A stretch of DNA of 64,000 nt from Dietzia psychralcaliphila (GCF_003096095.1 NZ_CP015453.1:744001-808000); one strand, 5' to 3'. Positions 16,004 to 26,984 are shown, counted from the stretch's first letter. Program-made: numbers and translations. Notes: generated from the sequence alone by a model not told the origin.

Positions 16004-16601
16004 CAGGCGGATCGGCGGCGGGAAGCGGTCCGGGCCGCGGAACCTCCGTGGTGGACGTGCGTGGGCGTATGCCCGCGGCGGGTTGACGGTCGGGATCGTT
16101 CTGGGCGCCGGCGCGGTCGGCACGATGGCGGCCTGGTCGGATTCGGCCACGGCGGTGAGTGGAAATTTCAGCGCCGGAGAAGTCGAGGTGGTGAACCTCG
16201 AAATCAATGGTGATGCCCCCGTCCATCAGTTCCTCACGATGAATCGCAGTAGCGTGCTCCGTGGCCAGAGTGCGGCGGGATCGCTCGACGTCCAAAACAC
16301 CGGCACGGCCGATCTCACTTGGTCGATGTCCGCCGGGGCGAGCGGTGCGCAGGAGCTGACCAGCGTGCTGACGGTGGGTCTGTATTCCGGGGCGGGCAAC
16401 AACGGCTTCACCTGTTCGGGTCAGCAGATCGGGTCGACGCTGGCGATGTCGTCGTCGCCGACCCTCGCGACCGAGAGGCCTCTCGCGAGCGGGGCGTCCG
16501 AAGAGGTGTGTGTGCAGGTGACGGTTCGATCCGATGCGGGAATCGCGGCCCGCTTCAAGATCGCGAATCCGACGTTCCAGTTCGTGGCAGAGGGGGCGTG
16601 A
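15990..16601 (+). CDS. SipW-type signal exported protein 3
   Basis: The 203-residue product has a longer basic N-terminus, a hydrophobic stretch and GTMAAWSDSATAVSGNFSAG, very close to the motif of protein 1. The mature region resembles protein 2: DVQNTGTADLTWSM and a Cys pair (FTCSG, VCVQV). I prefer ATG 15990 because GGAGA lies 6 bp upstream; ATG 15984 is possible. The gene begins inside the end of signal peptidase 1 and touches the start of signal peptidase 2 (TGATG). Confidence 0.75.
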   Translation: MTTSDRRIGGGKRSGPRNLRGGRAWAYARGGLTVGIVLGAGAVGTMAAWSDSATAVSGNFSAGEVEVVNLEINGDAPVHQFLTMNRSSVLRGQSAAGSLDVQNTGTADLTWSMSAGASGAQELTSVLTVGLYSGAGNNGFTCSGQQIGSTLAMSSSPTLATERPLASGASEEVCVQVTVRSDAGIAARFKIANPTFQFVAEGA

Positions 16602-17192
16602 TGGCGATGGCCGAGCAGTCGACCACCCCGACTGACACCTCCCGGGCGGACCGTCGTGATCGGGTCCGCGAGCTGATCCTCAACGTGGGGGCCGTGGTCG
16701 GACTCGTCTGCATCGTGGTCGCTGCGCTCTCGATGCTGCTCGGGGTGACCCCACTTGTCTTCCGGTCAGGTTCGATGTCGCCGGAGATCCCGACCGGGTC
16801 CCTGGCACTGGCCCGGTCGGTGCCGGCATCGGAGATCGCCGTAGGCGATGTGGTGAGTGTGGACAACCAGCAGGGAGTCCGCATCACCCATCGCGTGGTT
16901 GACCTGGCCGCAGCGCCGGCTGATAGCGGCGTCGTGGCGACCCTGCAGGGCGATGCCAACCCGGTCCCGGACGTATCGCCGTACGTGTTCGACCACGCAG
17001 ATCGGGTGTTCTTTCACGTTCCGGCGATCGGATACGCGGTGGGTTGGCTGACGAGCCCTGTCGCGATCTTCTTCGGGGGCGCGCTCGTCGGCGCCGTGGT
17101 GGTCCTGGCGGCCGGGTACGGCCCAGCGCCGCGCCGGGCCGAACGACCAGAAGACGACGACAACTTCAGTTCCGAAGCTCAGGAGGGGCACC

Positions 17193-17200
<8 letters not shown>
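16601..17200 (+). CDS. Signal peptidase I, SipW/ER type, copy 2
   Basis: A 199-residue second SipW-class peptidase: one transmembrane segment near residues 25-48, serine box FRSGSMSPEIPTGS, histidine box RITHRVVD, GDANPVPD, and a C-terminal transmembrane segment. It is clearly diverged from copy 1, so the pair is not a fresh duplication. Each follows its own WSD-type substrate gene, which suggests two enzyme-substrate modules. Confidence 0.88.
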
Positions 17201-18344
<1,144 letters not shown>

Positions 18345-18622
18345 AACTGTTGGACTCGCCGCGTCAGATTCTCCGCCGACACGACTCGAGTTCTCCGCGC
18401 CAATCTGACAAGCGCTCAGTTGGTTGGTGCTCAAGCTGGCTTTGGTTGGTGCACTACAGAAGGCACGGACACGACAGGCTAGCGTCATGGACTCGTGTTC
18501 AGATGAGTATTTGTTTCTCGCGTCGACTTCGTTATTGTTATGTACGTCACACCGTGCGCACTGTGTCTTCGGCGATCAGCGTCGATCCGTGTACGGGGGT
18601 TCATGAAGACCAGGAGGGGTTC
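18345..18622 (+). other. Intergenic region before the Ig-repeat genes
   Basis: 278 bp with no supported gene and lower GC than its flanks around 18505-18550. It probably holds the promoter for the Ig-repeat gene at 18623; I see no clear hexamer pair or hairpin. Confidence 0.4.
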
Positions 18623-20128
18623 ATGAGGAACGGAAAGACTGCCCGGGGGGTAGCCGGAGCGAGCGCGGCCGCAATGGCGGGCGCTGCACTCATTGTGGGC
18701 GGGGCGGGGGTCGCCTCGGCGGAGCCGGTATCGGCAAGCGCCACGTACTCGGGCGCATTCGCGTCGAGTTTCCGTATCGATCGGACGGTGAGTGAGGCGT
18801 CGCCGACGTACGGGGATCAGGTGACGGTCCGGACCAATGTGCAACGTACCTCCAATCTGGATCTGCTCTACGGGGTCCGGAGCGACGTGCCGTCCTGTTT
18901 CGAGCGGGTTGCCGGGACGACCAGGGGGCAGGCATCCGGGGGAGCTCTGATCACTGAGTCGAATAGCCAGTTCTCATTCTCGGGAAATCGCGCCAATTGG
19001 AACGGGCCGGGCGTCGGGCCGTGGTTCTGGATGGAGACGGACTACCGCGTGCTGTGTGGCGCGGGGAGCGTCCCGACCGGGGGTGCGGAGTTCGCCTCCG
19101 TCGCGGGCCAGTACCGGGGTTCGATGTCGCTCGGCCCGACCATCACCGTCCAGCGTATGGGCACCTCGGTATTTCTGGCACAGCCCACCAACCCGGAGGT
19201 CGGCCAGCAGGTCACACTGAGGGTCACGACCTCCGGCGTCCCCGATGGTGGTCAGGTCGTCTTCAACGTGGATGGCCAGAACGTCGGCAATGCCACTGTC
19301 TCAGCAAATCAGGCGACGCTTCCGTGGGCGCCGTCCGGCGCGGGTGCCAAGCAGGTTCGTGCCAGTTTTGCGCAGACCGGCACCCACGGAGGCTCTGTGT
19401 CGCAGGTACGTGAGGTGATCGTCTCGCCGAGCAACGTCGCTTCCACCGTGACAGTCGTGGCCACGGGCACACCGAAGGTCGGACTGAGTACGCAACTCAC
19501 CGCGTCGGTCTCGCCGGCGGGCGCCGGTGGCGAGGTCGTATTCCTTGACGAGGGTGCCCAGATCGGCGCGGCGCCTGTCGGAGAAGACGGCACCGCGAGC
19601 ATCGACTGGGTTCCGTCGGCGGGAGGCGAACGCACGATCGATGCCAACTTCTCGGGGCGCAGCGGCGTGGCCCCGTCCAATGGGGCGATCCCCGTCACCG
19701 TGGCCGCTGCCGATCCGAGCGACGTGGCGACCACCACAACGCTGGATCCGATCGCGACCACACCCGTAGGGCAGCAGATCACGCTCAGGGCCGTGGTCAA
19801 TGCGGGCATGGCCGGTGGGATAGTCAGTTTCTACGACGGCAACAACCTGATCGGCACCGCCCCGGTCCAGTCGGACGGCACGGCGACCCTTCCGTGGAAC
19901 CCGACCACCGACGGAGAGCGCACTGTCCGCGCTGTCTTCTCCGGACATGGCGTCTACCTGTCCTCGCAGGGCACCAGGCAGGCGATCATCACGCCGCAGG
20001 TCGTGAACCCGGAGCCCGACCCGGACCCGGAGCCGACCGACCCGGCCACGGGCAGTCTCGGTTCGCTGACTGACTCTCTGGGTGGCGGCGCCGGCGGAGC
20101 CGGGGCCCTGAGCTCACTCGGGAGCTGA
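18623..20128 (+). CDS. Secreted Ig-like repeat protein, three repeats, SLG tail
   Basis: The 501-residue product has a Sec signal cleaved after GVASA. Residues about 32-185 are an N-terminal domain (SGAFASSFRIDRTVSEA to MSLGPTITVQ) shared almost exactly with the next protein. Three Ig-like repeats follow, each with a proline/Gly turn, VDGQNVG or EGAQIG and a conserved tryptophan-Pro (LPWAPSG, IDWVPSA, LPWNPTT), of the bacterial Ig-like type found in adhesins. A Pro/Asp/Glu linker leads to a Gly-rich C-terminus ending GALSSLGS. No LPXTG, lipobox or transmembrane anchor. ATG 18623 has AGGAGGG 4 bp upstream. Probable surface adhesin or fibre component. Confidence 0.8.
   Translation: MRNGKTARGVAGASAAAMAGAALIVGGAGVASAEPVSASATYSGAFASSFRIDRTVSEASPTYGDQVTVRTNVQRTSNLDLLYGVRSDVPSCFERVAGTTRGQASGGALITESNSQFSFSGNRANWNGPGVGPWFWMETDYRVLCGAGSVPTGGAEFASVAGQYRGSMSLGPTITVQRMGTSVFLAQPTNPEVGQQVTLRVTTSGVPDGGQVVFNVDGQNVGNATVSANQATLPWAPSGAGAKQVRASFAQTGTHGGSVSQVREVIVSPSNVASTVTVVATGTPKVGLSTQLTASVSPAGAGGEVVFLDEGAQIGAAPVGEDGTASIDWVPSAGGERTIDANFSGRSGVAPSNGAIPVTVAAADPSDVATTTTLDPIATTPVGQQITLRAVVNAGMAGGIVSFYDGNNLIGTAPVQSDGTATLPWNPTTDGERTVRAVFSGHGVYLSSQGTRQAIITPQVVNPEPDPDPEPTDPATGSLGSLTDSLGGGAGGAGALSSLGS
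18812..18984 (+). repeat. 173-bp block identical to 20452-20624 (copy 1)
   Basis: By direct reading, these 173 bases match 20452-20624 without a mismatch, inside about 460 bp of high similarity (18695-19156 against 20335-20796, constant offset 1640). Confidence 0.9.
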
Positions 20129-20138
20129 CTGACAAGTT

Positions 20139-20178
20139 GCTCGGTGCCCCGTCCCCGGAACGGGGCGGGGCGCCGAGC
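20139..20178 (+). terminator. Hairpin between the two Ig-repeat genes
   Basis: GCTCGGTGCCCCGTCCCCG pairs with CGGGGCGGGGCGCCGAGC with one bulge and one wobble around a 3-nt loop, 10 bp after the stop of the first gene. It would end or attenuate read-through into the larger gene. Confidence 0.65.
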
Positions 20179-20262
20179 GGCCGGACCAGAACGCTGGGGT
20201 TCGGAAAGCGCGATGGCAGCAGGACAAGAGCGCAATGTGCTCGACAAGCGGGGAGACAGGAA

Positions 20263-23200
20263 ATGATTCGACAAGTGGCACGACGGACTACAGCGGCAGT
20301 CTGCTCCGTTGGCTTGGCCGTGGGCTGTCTGGTCGTGGGCGGGGCGGGGGTCGCCACTGCGGAGCCGGTAACGGCCAGCGCTACGTACTCGGGTGCATTC
20401 GCGTCGAGTTTCCGTATCGATCGGACGGTGAGTGAGGCGTCGCCGGCGTATGGGGATCAGGTGACGGTCCGGACCAATGTGCAACGTACCTCCAATCTGG
20501 ATCTGCTCTACGGGGTCCGGAGCGACGTGCCGTCCTGTTTCGAGCGGGTTGCCGGGACGACCAGGGGGCAGGCATCCGGGGGAGCTCTGATCACTGAGTC
20601 GAATAGCCAGTTCTCATTCTCGGGGAATCGCGCCGCTTGGAGCGGGTCCGGCGTCGGGCCGTGGTTCTGGATGGAGACGGACTACCGCGTGCTGTGTGGC
20701 GCCGGAAGCGTCCTGACCGGGGGTGCGGAGTTCGCGTCAGTTGCCGGCTCGTACCGGGGTTCGATGTCGCTCGGCCCCACTGTCACTGTGCAGCGCAAAG
20801 CCACGGCGACGTCGATCAATCAACCCCAGTCTGTCGTCATCGGTCAGTCCACGAATCTGAATGCGACCACCGACGCCCCGGACGGAACCACCCTCGAGTT
20901 CATCGTCGATGGTTCCGTGGTCGGCTCTGCGCCGGCATCGGGAGGTGCCGCTGCATTCAGCTGGACAGCAGGAGCCCCAGGGTCCTATGAAGTCCAGGCG
21001 CGCACCGTTGAGACCAACACTCACGGCGCGTCGTCGTCCTCGGTCGTGTCCGCGGAAGTAGTCAAATCCGACTCGACGGTGTCCGTCGGTGCCGCCTCGC
21101 CCGCCATGGCGGGGTCCGCGGTCCCGCTGACCGCCACCACCACCGGCATCCCCGACGGCGAGCCCGTCGAATTCCTCGTGGGCGGGCAGTCGCTCGGTAC
21201 CGCAGACGTTGACGATGGCTCGGCGACGTACACGTCATGGACGCCAGCCACGGCGGGTGACTACACCGTTCAGGCGAGGTACGGAGGCTCTGCCACGGTG
21301 GCCGGATCGCAATCCCAGCAGGTCGGCGTCACTGTGATCGACCCGATCCAACAGACGTCCACCACGTTGACCGCCGACCCGACCCCCGTGCCGGGCCGGC
21401 CCTCCACTCTTACTGCCACCGTGGAGAACGGCAACGACGGAGACACCGTCGAATTCTCGAACTACGGCACGGTGGTCGGCACCGGCGCCGTCGAGGACGG
21501 CGTCGCCACATTCAGCTGGACGCCGTCCACCGGGCAGGCCGGCCAGCCTTACAGGCTCACAGCCGACTACCTCGGTTCGGGTGGATACGCGGCCTCCTCC
21601 TCCGACCCCGTCTCCGGCACCGTGGGGCTCGTTCAGACATCCGCTTCCGTCGTCGGCGCGCCCGCTACGGCGACGGTGGGGGAGCAGTTGACGCTCAGCG
21701 CGAGCATCGCTGGTGGTGCCGCAGGCCAGACCATCGAGTTCCGTGACGGCGACACCATCCTGGCGGCTGTGACTCTCCCGAGCAGCGGCGTCGCCACCGC
21801 CTTCTGGACCCCCGACGCGACCGGTGAGTACAACGTGACCGCGCACTACCCGGGCACCGCCACCACGAATCCCGCGTCTTCGCCCACCGCCACCACCATC
21901 AGCGTCCAGGCCAGAGAGTCGGCCATCGAACTGGCGGCGCCGTCGCCGGTGACTGTTGGCCAGACCTCCTCGCTGACCGCTCACACCACGGGCGTCCCCG
22001 ACGGCCAGAGCATCAGCTTCACGGTCAACGGCACCGAGGTCGATACCGCTCAGGTTGCCGGCGCGCAGGCCAGCATCCAGTGGACCCCGGCAGTCACCGG
22101 CGAGTACGAGCTCCGGGCCGAGTACGCCGGCTCGAACGATGTGGGCGCTTCGCAGTCGAATCCCGTTCTCGTCGTCGTCACCAGCGTCGAGACCGCGACC
22201 TCGGTCGTCACCGCGTCATCCAATCCGGTCACCGGCGCTGCGGTGACCCTCACGGCCACCGTCACCGGCGGCACCCAGGGCGCCGACGTGGAGTTCCGCG
22301 AGGGCACCACCGTGCTGTGCAACTCCCAGGTGGGGGCTGACGGCACCGCCGCGTGCTCGTGGACCCCGGGGGAGATCGGGGACGTCGCGGTGACAGCGCA
22401 CTACCCCGGTAACGACACCACCTCCGCCTCAGAGTCCCCGGCTTCCACCACCGTGCAGGTCGGACAGGGCACGGTGGCCGCGCCCACCGGGCTCATCGCG
22501 ACACCAGCGGCCCCGACCACCGCGGACGTCGTCACCGTTTCCGGTCAGGCACCCGCCGGCTCCAGGGTCTACGTTTATGTCGATGGCGGCGAGGAGTGCA
22601 CGGTGATCTCCGGCGCCGATGGCTCGTTCTCCTGCGACCTGGCTACCCTGCCGGTCGGCGGGAATCAGATCAAGACGGTGGCCGAGCTCAACGGAGTGCC
22701 GTCCCAGATCGTCACCCTCGATGTCACGGTCGGCATGGCCTCGTCGACGATGGCGCTGTCCGGCCCCGCGTCGGTGCAGCCGGGCCAGCCCGCGGTGCTG
22801 GACCTGACCACGTCGGGGATCGCAGACGGCCAGACGGTGGACATCCTCGTAGACGGGGACGTCGTCGGCCAGGCCACGGTCACCGGCGGCGCGGCCACCT
22901 ACTCGTGGACGCCCACCGAGACCGGTGAGTTCGAAATCAGGGCCGGCTACGCGGGCTCCGGCACGGTCTCGCCCGTCCAGTCCGATGCGCTGACCATCAC
23001 GGTCGACGAGACCGCCACCCAGATCTCCAGGGTCACCGCGCCCACCGGGGCGACCATCGGGCAACCCGTCACCCTGACGGCCTCCGTCAACGGAGGCGCC
23101 GAGGGTATCGGCGTGGTGTTCCGCGACGGCACTACGGAACTGTGCACCGGCCAGCTCGCAGCTGACGGCACCGCCAGCTGCGACTGGACTCCGGCCGTCG

Positions 23201-24522
23201 TCGGAACGGTCACAGTGCGGGCGCACTACCCGGGCGATGCCACCACCGGCGCCTCACAGTCGGTCAACGCAACCAGCATTTCCGTGGGCAAGACGGTCTC
23301 GACAGTCGACCTGCAGGCCACCAGCCCGGTCGAGGTCGGCGGGTCGGTGACGTTCACCATCATCACCACCGGCATCGCTGACGGCCAGACCGTCGACATC
23401 GCCGTGGACGGCACGGTGATCGGCTCTCCGACCGTCAGTGCAGGCCAGGCCACCTTCGCCTGGACCGCGCCCGCGACGACGGGCGATCTCACCGCAACGG
23501 CCGCGTACGCGGGCACGGACACCGTCGCCGGATCGGAGTCCGACTCGGAGACCATCGAGGTCGGACTGGCCGCAACCTCGACCTCCGGCGTCGCGGCCTC
23601 GTCCGGGGCCACCGCCGGGGAGCCGGTGCAGTTGTCGGCCACCGTGACAGGTGGAACCCAGGGCGTAGCAGTCGAATTTCGCGAGGGCACGACGGTGCTG
23701 TGCACCGGCCAGCTCGCAACCGACGGCGCCGTCAACTGCGAGTGGACCCCGGCTGCGGCCGGAACAGTCGCTGTGATCGCGCACTATCTAGGCGACGACG
23801 CGACCGGATCATCGCAGTCGGGCGCGGCCACCTCCGTCACGGTCGCGGCGGCACCCGACACCGAGGCGCCCGGGGCGCCCATCGGGATCTCCATCGCGCC
23901 CCAACCGGCCACCGCCGGCCAGACGGTCACGGTGACGGGTTCGGCTGAGGCCGACTCGACGGTGGCGGTGCTTGTCGACGGCGTGGAGGTCTGCGAGACC
24001 ACCGCGACGGGCGGCATGTTCATGTGCGCCTTTGATGTCGCCGAGGCCATGGACGGCCACCAAGTGACGGTGACCGCCACCGACGAGGCCGGAAACACCT
24101 CCGGCGCCGCCGCCGGTGGCGAGCTACAGGTCGAGCCCGAGGCCGTGGACCCGACCGAGCCCACCATCACCCTGACCCCGGTTCAGCCGGTGGCCGGGCA
24201 GACGGTCGAGATCGAGGTCGCCGGTGACGCGGGAGAGGAAGTCGTGATCGTCTCCGGCGGCACCGAGATATGCCGGGTCACCCTCAACCAGGACGGGACC
24301 GCCACCTGTGGCTGGACACCGGCCGCGGAGGGACAGACCGTCCTGGAGGTCACCGTGGGTGATCAGACCGTCACGACGGCGGTCACCGTCCGGCCCGTTC
24401 CCGGTAGCGGAGACGACGATGACGACGACGGCTCGCTCGACATGGGCTCCCTCGGGGGTCTGTTCGGCGGGGCCGGCGGCTCGTCAGGCTCATCCGGATC
24501 GCTGAGCTCGCTTGGGGGCTGA
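20263..24522 (+). CDS. Giant secreted Ig-like repeat protein, about 13 repeats, SLG tail
   Basis: The 1419-residue product has a Sec signal cleaved after GVATA, then the N-terminal domain shared with the previous protein. About thirteen Ig-like repeats of roughly 90 residues follow, most with the core SWTPATxGxY and a final strand; repeats 7 and 12 belong to a second Ig type (PAGSRVYVYVDG, ADSTVAVLVDG). At least six repeats carry a Cys pair about 12 residues apart (LCTGQLAADGTASCDWTP), probably disulfides. The end is PGSGDDDDDDGSLDMGSLG, then a Gly/Ser tail ending SLSSLGG. No sortase motif. ATG 20263 chosen with GGAGACAGGA upstream; longer frames lack a signal. Likely a long surface adhesin. 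Confidence 0.82.
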   Translation: MIRQVARRTTAAVCSVGLAVGCLVVGGAGVATAEPVTASATYSGAFASSFRIDRTVSEASPAYGDQVTVRTNVQRTSNLDLLYGVRSDVPSCFERVAGTTRGQASGGALITESNSQFSFSGNRAAWSGSGVGPWFWMETDYRVLCGAGSVLTGGAEFASVAGSYRGSMSLGPTVTVQRKATATSINQPQSVVIGQSTNLNATTDAPDGTTLEFIVDGSVVGSAPASGGAAAFSWTAGAPGSYEVQARTVETNTHGASSSSVVSAEVVKSDSTVSVGAASPAMAGSAVPLTATTTGIPDGEPVEFLVGGQSLGTADVDDGSATYTSWTPATAGDYTVQARYGGSATVAGSQSQQVGVTVIDPIQQTSTTLTADPTPVPGRPSTLTATVENGNDGDTVEFSNYGTVVGTGAVEDGVATFSWTPSTGQAGQPYRLTADYLGSGGYAASSSDPVSGTVGLVQTSASVVGAPATATVGEQLTLSASIAGGAAGQTIEFRDGDTILAAVTLPSSGVATAFWTPDATGEYNVTAHYPGTATTNPASSPTATTISVQARESAIELAAPSPVTVGQTSSLTAHTTGVPDGQSISFTVNGTEVDTAQVAGAQASIQWTPAVTGEYELRAEYAGSNDVGASQSNPVLVVVTSVETATSVVTASSNPVTGAAVTLTATVTGGTQGADVEFREGTTVLCNSQVGADGTAACSWTPGEIGDVAVTAHYPGNDTTSASESPASTTVQVGQGTVAAPTGLIATPAAPTTADVVTVSGQAPAGSRVYVYVDGGEECTVISGADGSFSCDLATLPVGGNQIKTVAELNGVPSQIVTLDVTVGMASSTMALSGPASVQPGQPAVLDLTTSGIADGQTVDILVDGDVVGQATVTGGAATYSWTPTETGEFEIRAGYAGSGTVSPVQSDALTITVDETATQISRVTAPTGATIGQPVTLTASVNGGAEGIGVVFRDGTTELCTGQLAADGTASCDWTPAVVGTVTVRAHYPGDATTGASQSVNATSISVGKTVSTVDLQATSPVEVGGSVTFTIITTGIADGQTVDIAVDGTVIGSPTVSAGQATFAWTAPATTGDLTATAAYAGTDTVAGSESDSETIEVGLAATSTSGVAASSGATAGEPVQLSATVTGGTQGVAVEFREGTTVLCTGQLATDGAVNCEWTPAAAGTVAVIAHYLGDDATGSSQSGAATSVTVAAAPDTEAPGAPIGISIAPQPATAGQTVTVTGSAEADSTVAVLVDGVEVCETTATGGMFMCAFDVAEAMDGHQVTVTATDEAGNTSGAAAGGELQVEPEAVDPTEPTITLTPVQPVAGQTVEIEVAGDAGEEVVIVSGGTEICRVTLNQDGTATCGWTPAAEGQTVLEVTVGDQTVTTAVTVRPVPGSGDDDDDDGSLDMGSLGGLFGGAGGSSGSSGSLSSLGG
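20452..20624 (+). repeat. 173-bp block identical to 18812-18984 (copy 2)
   Basis: Second copy of the identical block, encoding the middle of the shared N-terminal domain. Synonymous sites are unchanged, while flanking parts of the same domain carry substitutions. Confidence 0.9.
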
Positions 24523-24550
24523 CCTAACCTTCGGCTGATCCGTCGCGAAT

Positions 24551-24590
24551 CCGAGGGCCCGCCTTCTCTCCGGGGGAGGCGGGCCCTCGG
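24551..24590 (+). terminator. Strong hairpin terminator closing the surface island
   Basis: CCGAGGGCCCGCCT and its perfect complement AGGCGGGCCCTCGG form a 14-bp stem with a 12-nt loop, 28 bp past the giant Ig gene stop. Confidence 0.8.
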
Positions 24591-24634
24591 CGTTGTCGTC
24601 GTCGTACCTATGGCGCCGGTCATCTGCCGCGACC

Positions 24635-24640
24635 TACCCT
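24635..24640 (+). promoter_or_regulatory. -10 hexamer TACCCT, leaderless start
   Basis: TACCCT, then GGACGC, then ATG 24647; no ribosome site, so a leaderless aldehyde dehydrogenase transcript is likely. Confidence 0.55.
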
Positions 24641-24646
24641 GGACGC

Positions 24647-26107
24647 ATGACCAGAACCCCGACCGCCCGTGATCTCACGCTCGCCCAGATCCTCGAGCGG
24701 CAGCAGCAGGCGTTCCTCGCCGACCCGCAGCCCGGAGCCGGGATACGGCGGGATCGGATCCAGCGGCTCAAGCACCTCGTCCTGGACAACGCGGCCGAAC
24801 TCACCGAGGCGATCCGCGAGGACTACGGCTCGCGGCCCGAGACGTTCTCCACGATCACCGACATCGCCTCGTCGATCCCGGACCTGGATCATCAGCGCGG
24901 GTACCTCGCCAAGTGGATGAGGCCGACGCGGGTCTCCCGGGTCCTCGACGCGGTGGGGTTCACCCAGCAGGTCCGCCACGATCCCAAGGGGGTCGTCGGG
25001 ATCATCGGCCCCTGGAACTTCCCCCTGTATCTGACGATCGTCCCGGCCGGGTCGGCGCTCGCCGCGGGCAACAGGGTGATGATCCGGCCGTCGTCGGTCA
25101 CCGCTCATACCACCGAGGTGCTCTGCAGGCGGGCTCCCGAGTACTTCGCCGTCGACGAACTGGCCGTCGCCGGACCCGAGCACGGGCGCGGCTCCGACTT
25201 CTCCACGCTTGCGTTCGACCACCTGTTCTTCACCGGCTCCCCGGGCGTCGGCAAGTCCGTCGCCAGGGACGCCGCGGAGAACCTCACCCCGGTCACCCTC
25301 GAACTGGGCGGCAAGAACCCCGTCGTGGTGGACTCCAGCGCCGACCTCGACCGCGCCGCGCGAGGCATCGCGGCATCCCGCATGATCAACGGCGGCCAGG
25401 TGTGCATGTGCCCGGACTACGTCTTCGTTCCCCAGGAAGAGCTGGAGACGTTCTGCGACACCGTCCTGGACCAGTGGCGCCGCACCCTGCCGGCCATCGT
25501 GGGCAACCCCGAGTACACCGCCATCGTCAACACGTCCAACTACGAGCGCATCGTCGGCCTGATCGACGACGCCGTGGCCAAGGGTGCAGTCAGGCGCGAC
25601 GCCGCCCCGGCGGGGGAGCAGTTGCCGGACGCGGGCGTCCGCAAGATCGCACCCACCCTGCTCACCGGTGTGACCCCCGAGATGGAGATCGACTCGGACG
25701 AGGTGTTCGGGCCCGTGCTGACGGTCTTCGGTTACCGGAGCCTCGACGAGGCGGTCCGCTACATCACCGAGCGGCCCAGTCCGCTGGTCCTGTACTGGTA
25801 CGGCCAGAAGAACAGCCGCTTCGACACCGTGGCCGACCGCACCCGCTCGGGAAACATCTACGGCAACGACTTCGGCATCGGGATGGCGTCTCCGGGCATC
25901 CCCTTCGGCGGGGTCGGCAACTCCGGGATGGGCGGCTACCACGGGCACTACGGATTCCGGACGTTCACCCACGAGCGGGCGGTCGCGATGCACTCCTATG
26001 ACGTCAACGTCTCGCAGTTCATGGCGCCCCCGTTCACGGCGGGCAAGAAGAGGCTGGCCTCGGGGTACCTCGGGGTGATGAAGGCCCGGACCCGGCTGGG
26101 TCGCTAG
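24647..26107 (+). CDS. Aldehyde dehydrogenase, coniferyl-aldehyde type
   Basis: The 486-residue NAD(P)-dependent aldehyde dehydrogenase has GPWNFPLYLTIVP, the nucleotide loop FTGSPGVGKSV, the general base in LELGGKNPVVV, the catalytic Cys in NGGQVCMCPDYVFVP and the late PFGGVGNSGMG. The short N-terminus and C-terminal VMKARTRLGR fit the class 3/coniferyl-aldehyde group. It sits between the surface island and echA19; a role in oxidising side-chain aldehydes is possible, but the gene lacks a KstR-like site and may serve general aldehyde disposal. Confidence 0.85.
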   Translation: MTRTPTARDLTLAQILERQQQAFLADPQPGAGIRRDRIQRLKHLVLDNAAELTEAIREDYGSRPETFSTITDIASSIPDLDHQRGYLAKWMRPTRVSRVLDAVGFTQQVRHDPKGVVGIIGPWNFPLYLTIVPAGSALAAGNRVMIRPSSVTAHTTEVLCRRAPEYFAVDELAVAGPEHGRGSDFSTLAFDHLFFTGSPGVGKSVARDAAENLTPVTLELGGKNPVVVDSSADLDRAARGIAASRMINGGQVCMCPDYVFVPQEELETFCDTVLDQWRRTLPAIVGNPEYTAIVNTSNYERIVGLIDDAVAKGAVRRDAAPAGEQLPDAGVRKIAPTLLTGVTPEMEIDSDEVFGPVLTVFGYRSLDEAVRYITERPSPLVLYWYGQKNSRFDTVADRTRSGNIYGNDFGIGMASPGIPFGGVGNSGMGGYHGHYGFRTFTHERAVAMHSYDVNVSQFMAPPFTAGKKRLASGYLGVMKARTRLGR

Positions 26108-26125
26108 TCGGGTCCGGGCCCCTGG

Positions 26126-26932
26126 TCACTCTCCGCGGAACTCGGGCCTGCGCTTCTCGGCGAAGGCGCGCGGGCCCTCCTTGGCATCGGCCGAGGCGAA
26201 GACCCGACCGCCGACCTCGGCGTCGACGCGGAAGGCCTCCTCCTCGTGCATGCCCTCGGTGCGGCGGATGGTCTCGATCATCCCCTGCACCGCGAGGGGC
26301 CCGTTCGCGGCGATGAGCTCGGCGATCTCCAGGGCCTTGTCCAGGGCGGTGCCGTCCTCGACCACGTGGCCGATCAGCCCGAACCGCTCCGCCTCCTCGG
26401 CGGTCAGGTGGCGGCCCGTCATGAGGACCTCCATCGCGACGGTGTACGGGATCTGACGCACGAGCCGCACCGCGGAGCCGCCGAGGGGGTACAGGCCCCA
26501 GCGGGCCTCGGAGACGCCGAACTTCGCGGAGCGACCGGCGACCCGGATGTCGGTGCCCTGCAGGATCTCGGTCCCGCCGGCGATCGCCGGGCCCTCGACC
26601 GCGGCGATGAGCGGCTTGCTCAGCCGGCGCCCCTTGAGCAGCGCGGGCAGACGGGTCAGGTCCCAGCCCCCACCCGCGAATTTGTCGCCCGGAGCGTCCT
26701 TGTTCATTGCCTTGAGATCTGCGCCCGCGCAGAAGTACCCGCCCGCACCGGTGAGGATGCACGCACGGATGTCCGGGTCGGAGTCCACCAGGTCCCATGC
26801 CGCCTCCATGCCGCGCATCATCGGGCCGGACAGGGCGTTGCGGGCCTCGGGTCGGTTCATGGTGACGATCAGGACGTGGCCGCGCCGCTCGGTGAGCAGG
26901 TGCTGGTCCTCGGGCGTCTCGACGCGGGTCAT
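26126..26932 (-). CDS. echA19: Steroid enoyl-CoA hydratase EchA19
   Basis: The 268-residue crotonase-family protein matches EchA19 of M. tuberculosis over its length: [18 protein letters not shown], the oxyanion loop [31 protein letters not shown] and [19 protein letters not shown] with a catalytic Glu. EchA19 hydrates unsaturated cholesterol side-chain CoA esters. It is divergent from fadD19 with one KstR-like operator between, as in the M. tuberculosis neighbourhood. ATG 26932 fits the family start. Confidence 0.88.
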   Translation of the reverse strand: MTRVETPEDQHLLTERRGHVLIVTMNRPEARNALSGPMMRGMEAAWDLVDSDPDIRACILTGAGGYFCAGADLKAMNKDAPGDKFAGGGWDLTRLPALLKGRRLSKPLIAAVEGPAIAGGTEILQGTDIRVAGRSAKFGVSEARWGLYPLGGSAVRLVRQIPYTVAMEVLMTGRHLTAEEAERFGLIGHVVEDGTALDKALEIAELIAANGPLAVQGMIETIRRTEGMHEEEAFRVDAEVGGRVFASADAKEGPRAFAEKRRPEFRGE

Positions 26933-26984
26933 CGGGCCTCCAAAAATTAGTTACACGGGTTCACGGCTTTCGCCCACGGCCGAC

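Noticed and set aside
14308-16601. Type IV pilin or Flp pilin subunits
   Set aside because: No prepilin peptidase, ATPase or pilin-type G/E cleavage motif; signals instead match the WSD-type SipW class beside SipW-type peptidases.
18623-24522. Sortase-anchored (LPXTG) adhesins
   Set aside because: Neither Ig protein ends with LPXTG, a hydrophobic segment and basic tail; both end in Gly/Ser residues, and no sortase gene is in the window.
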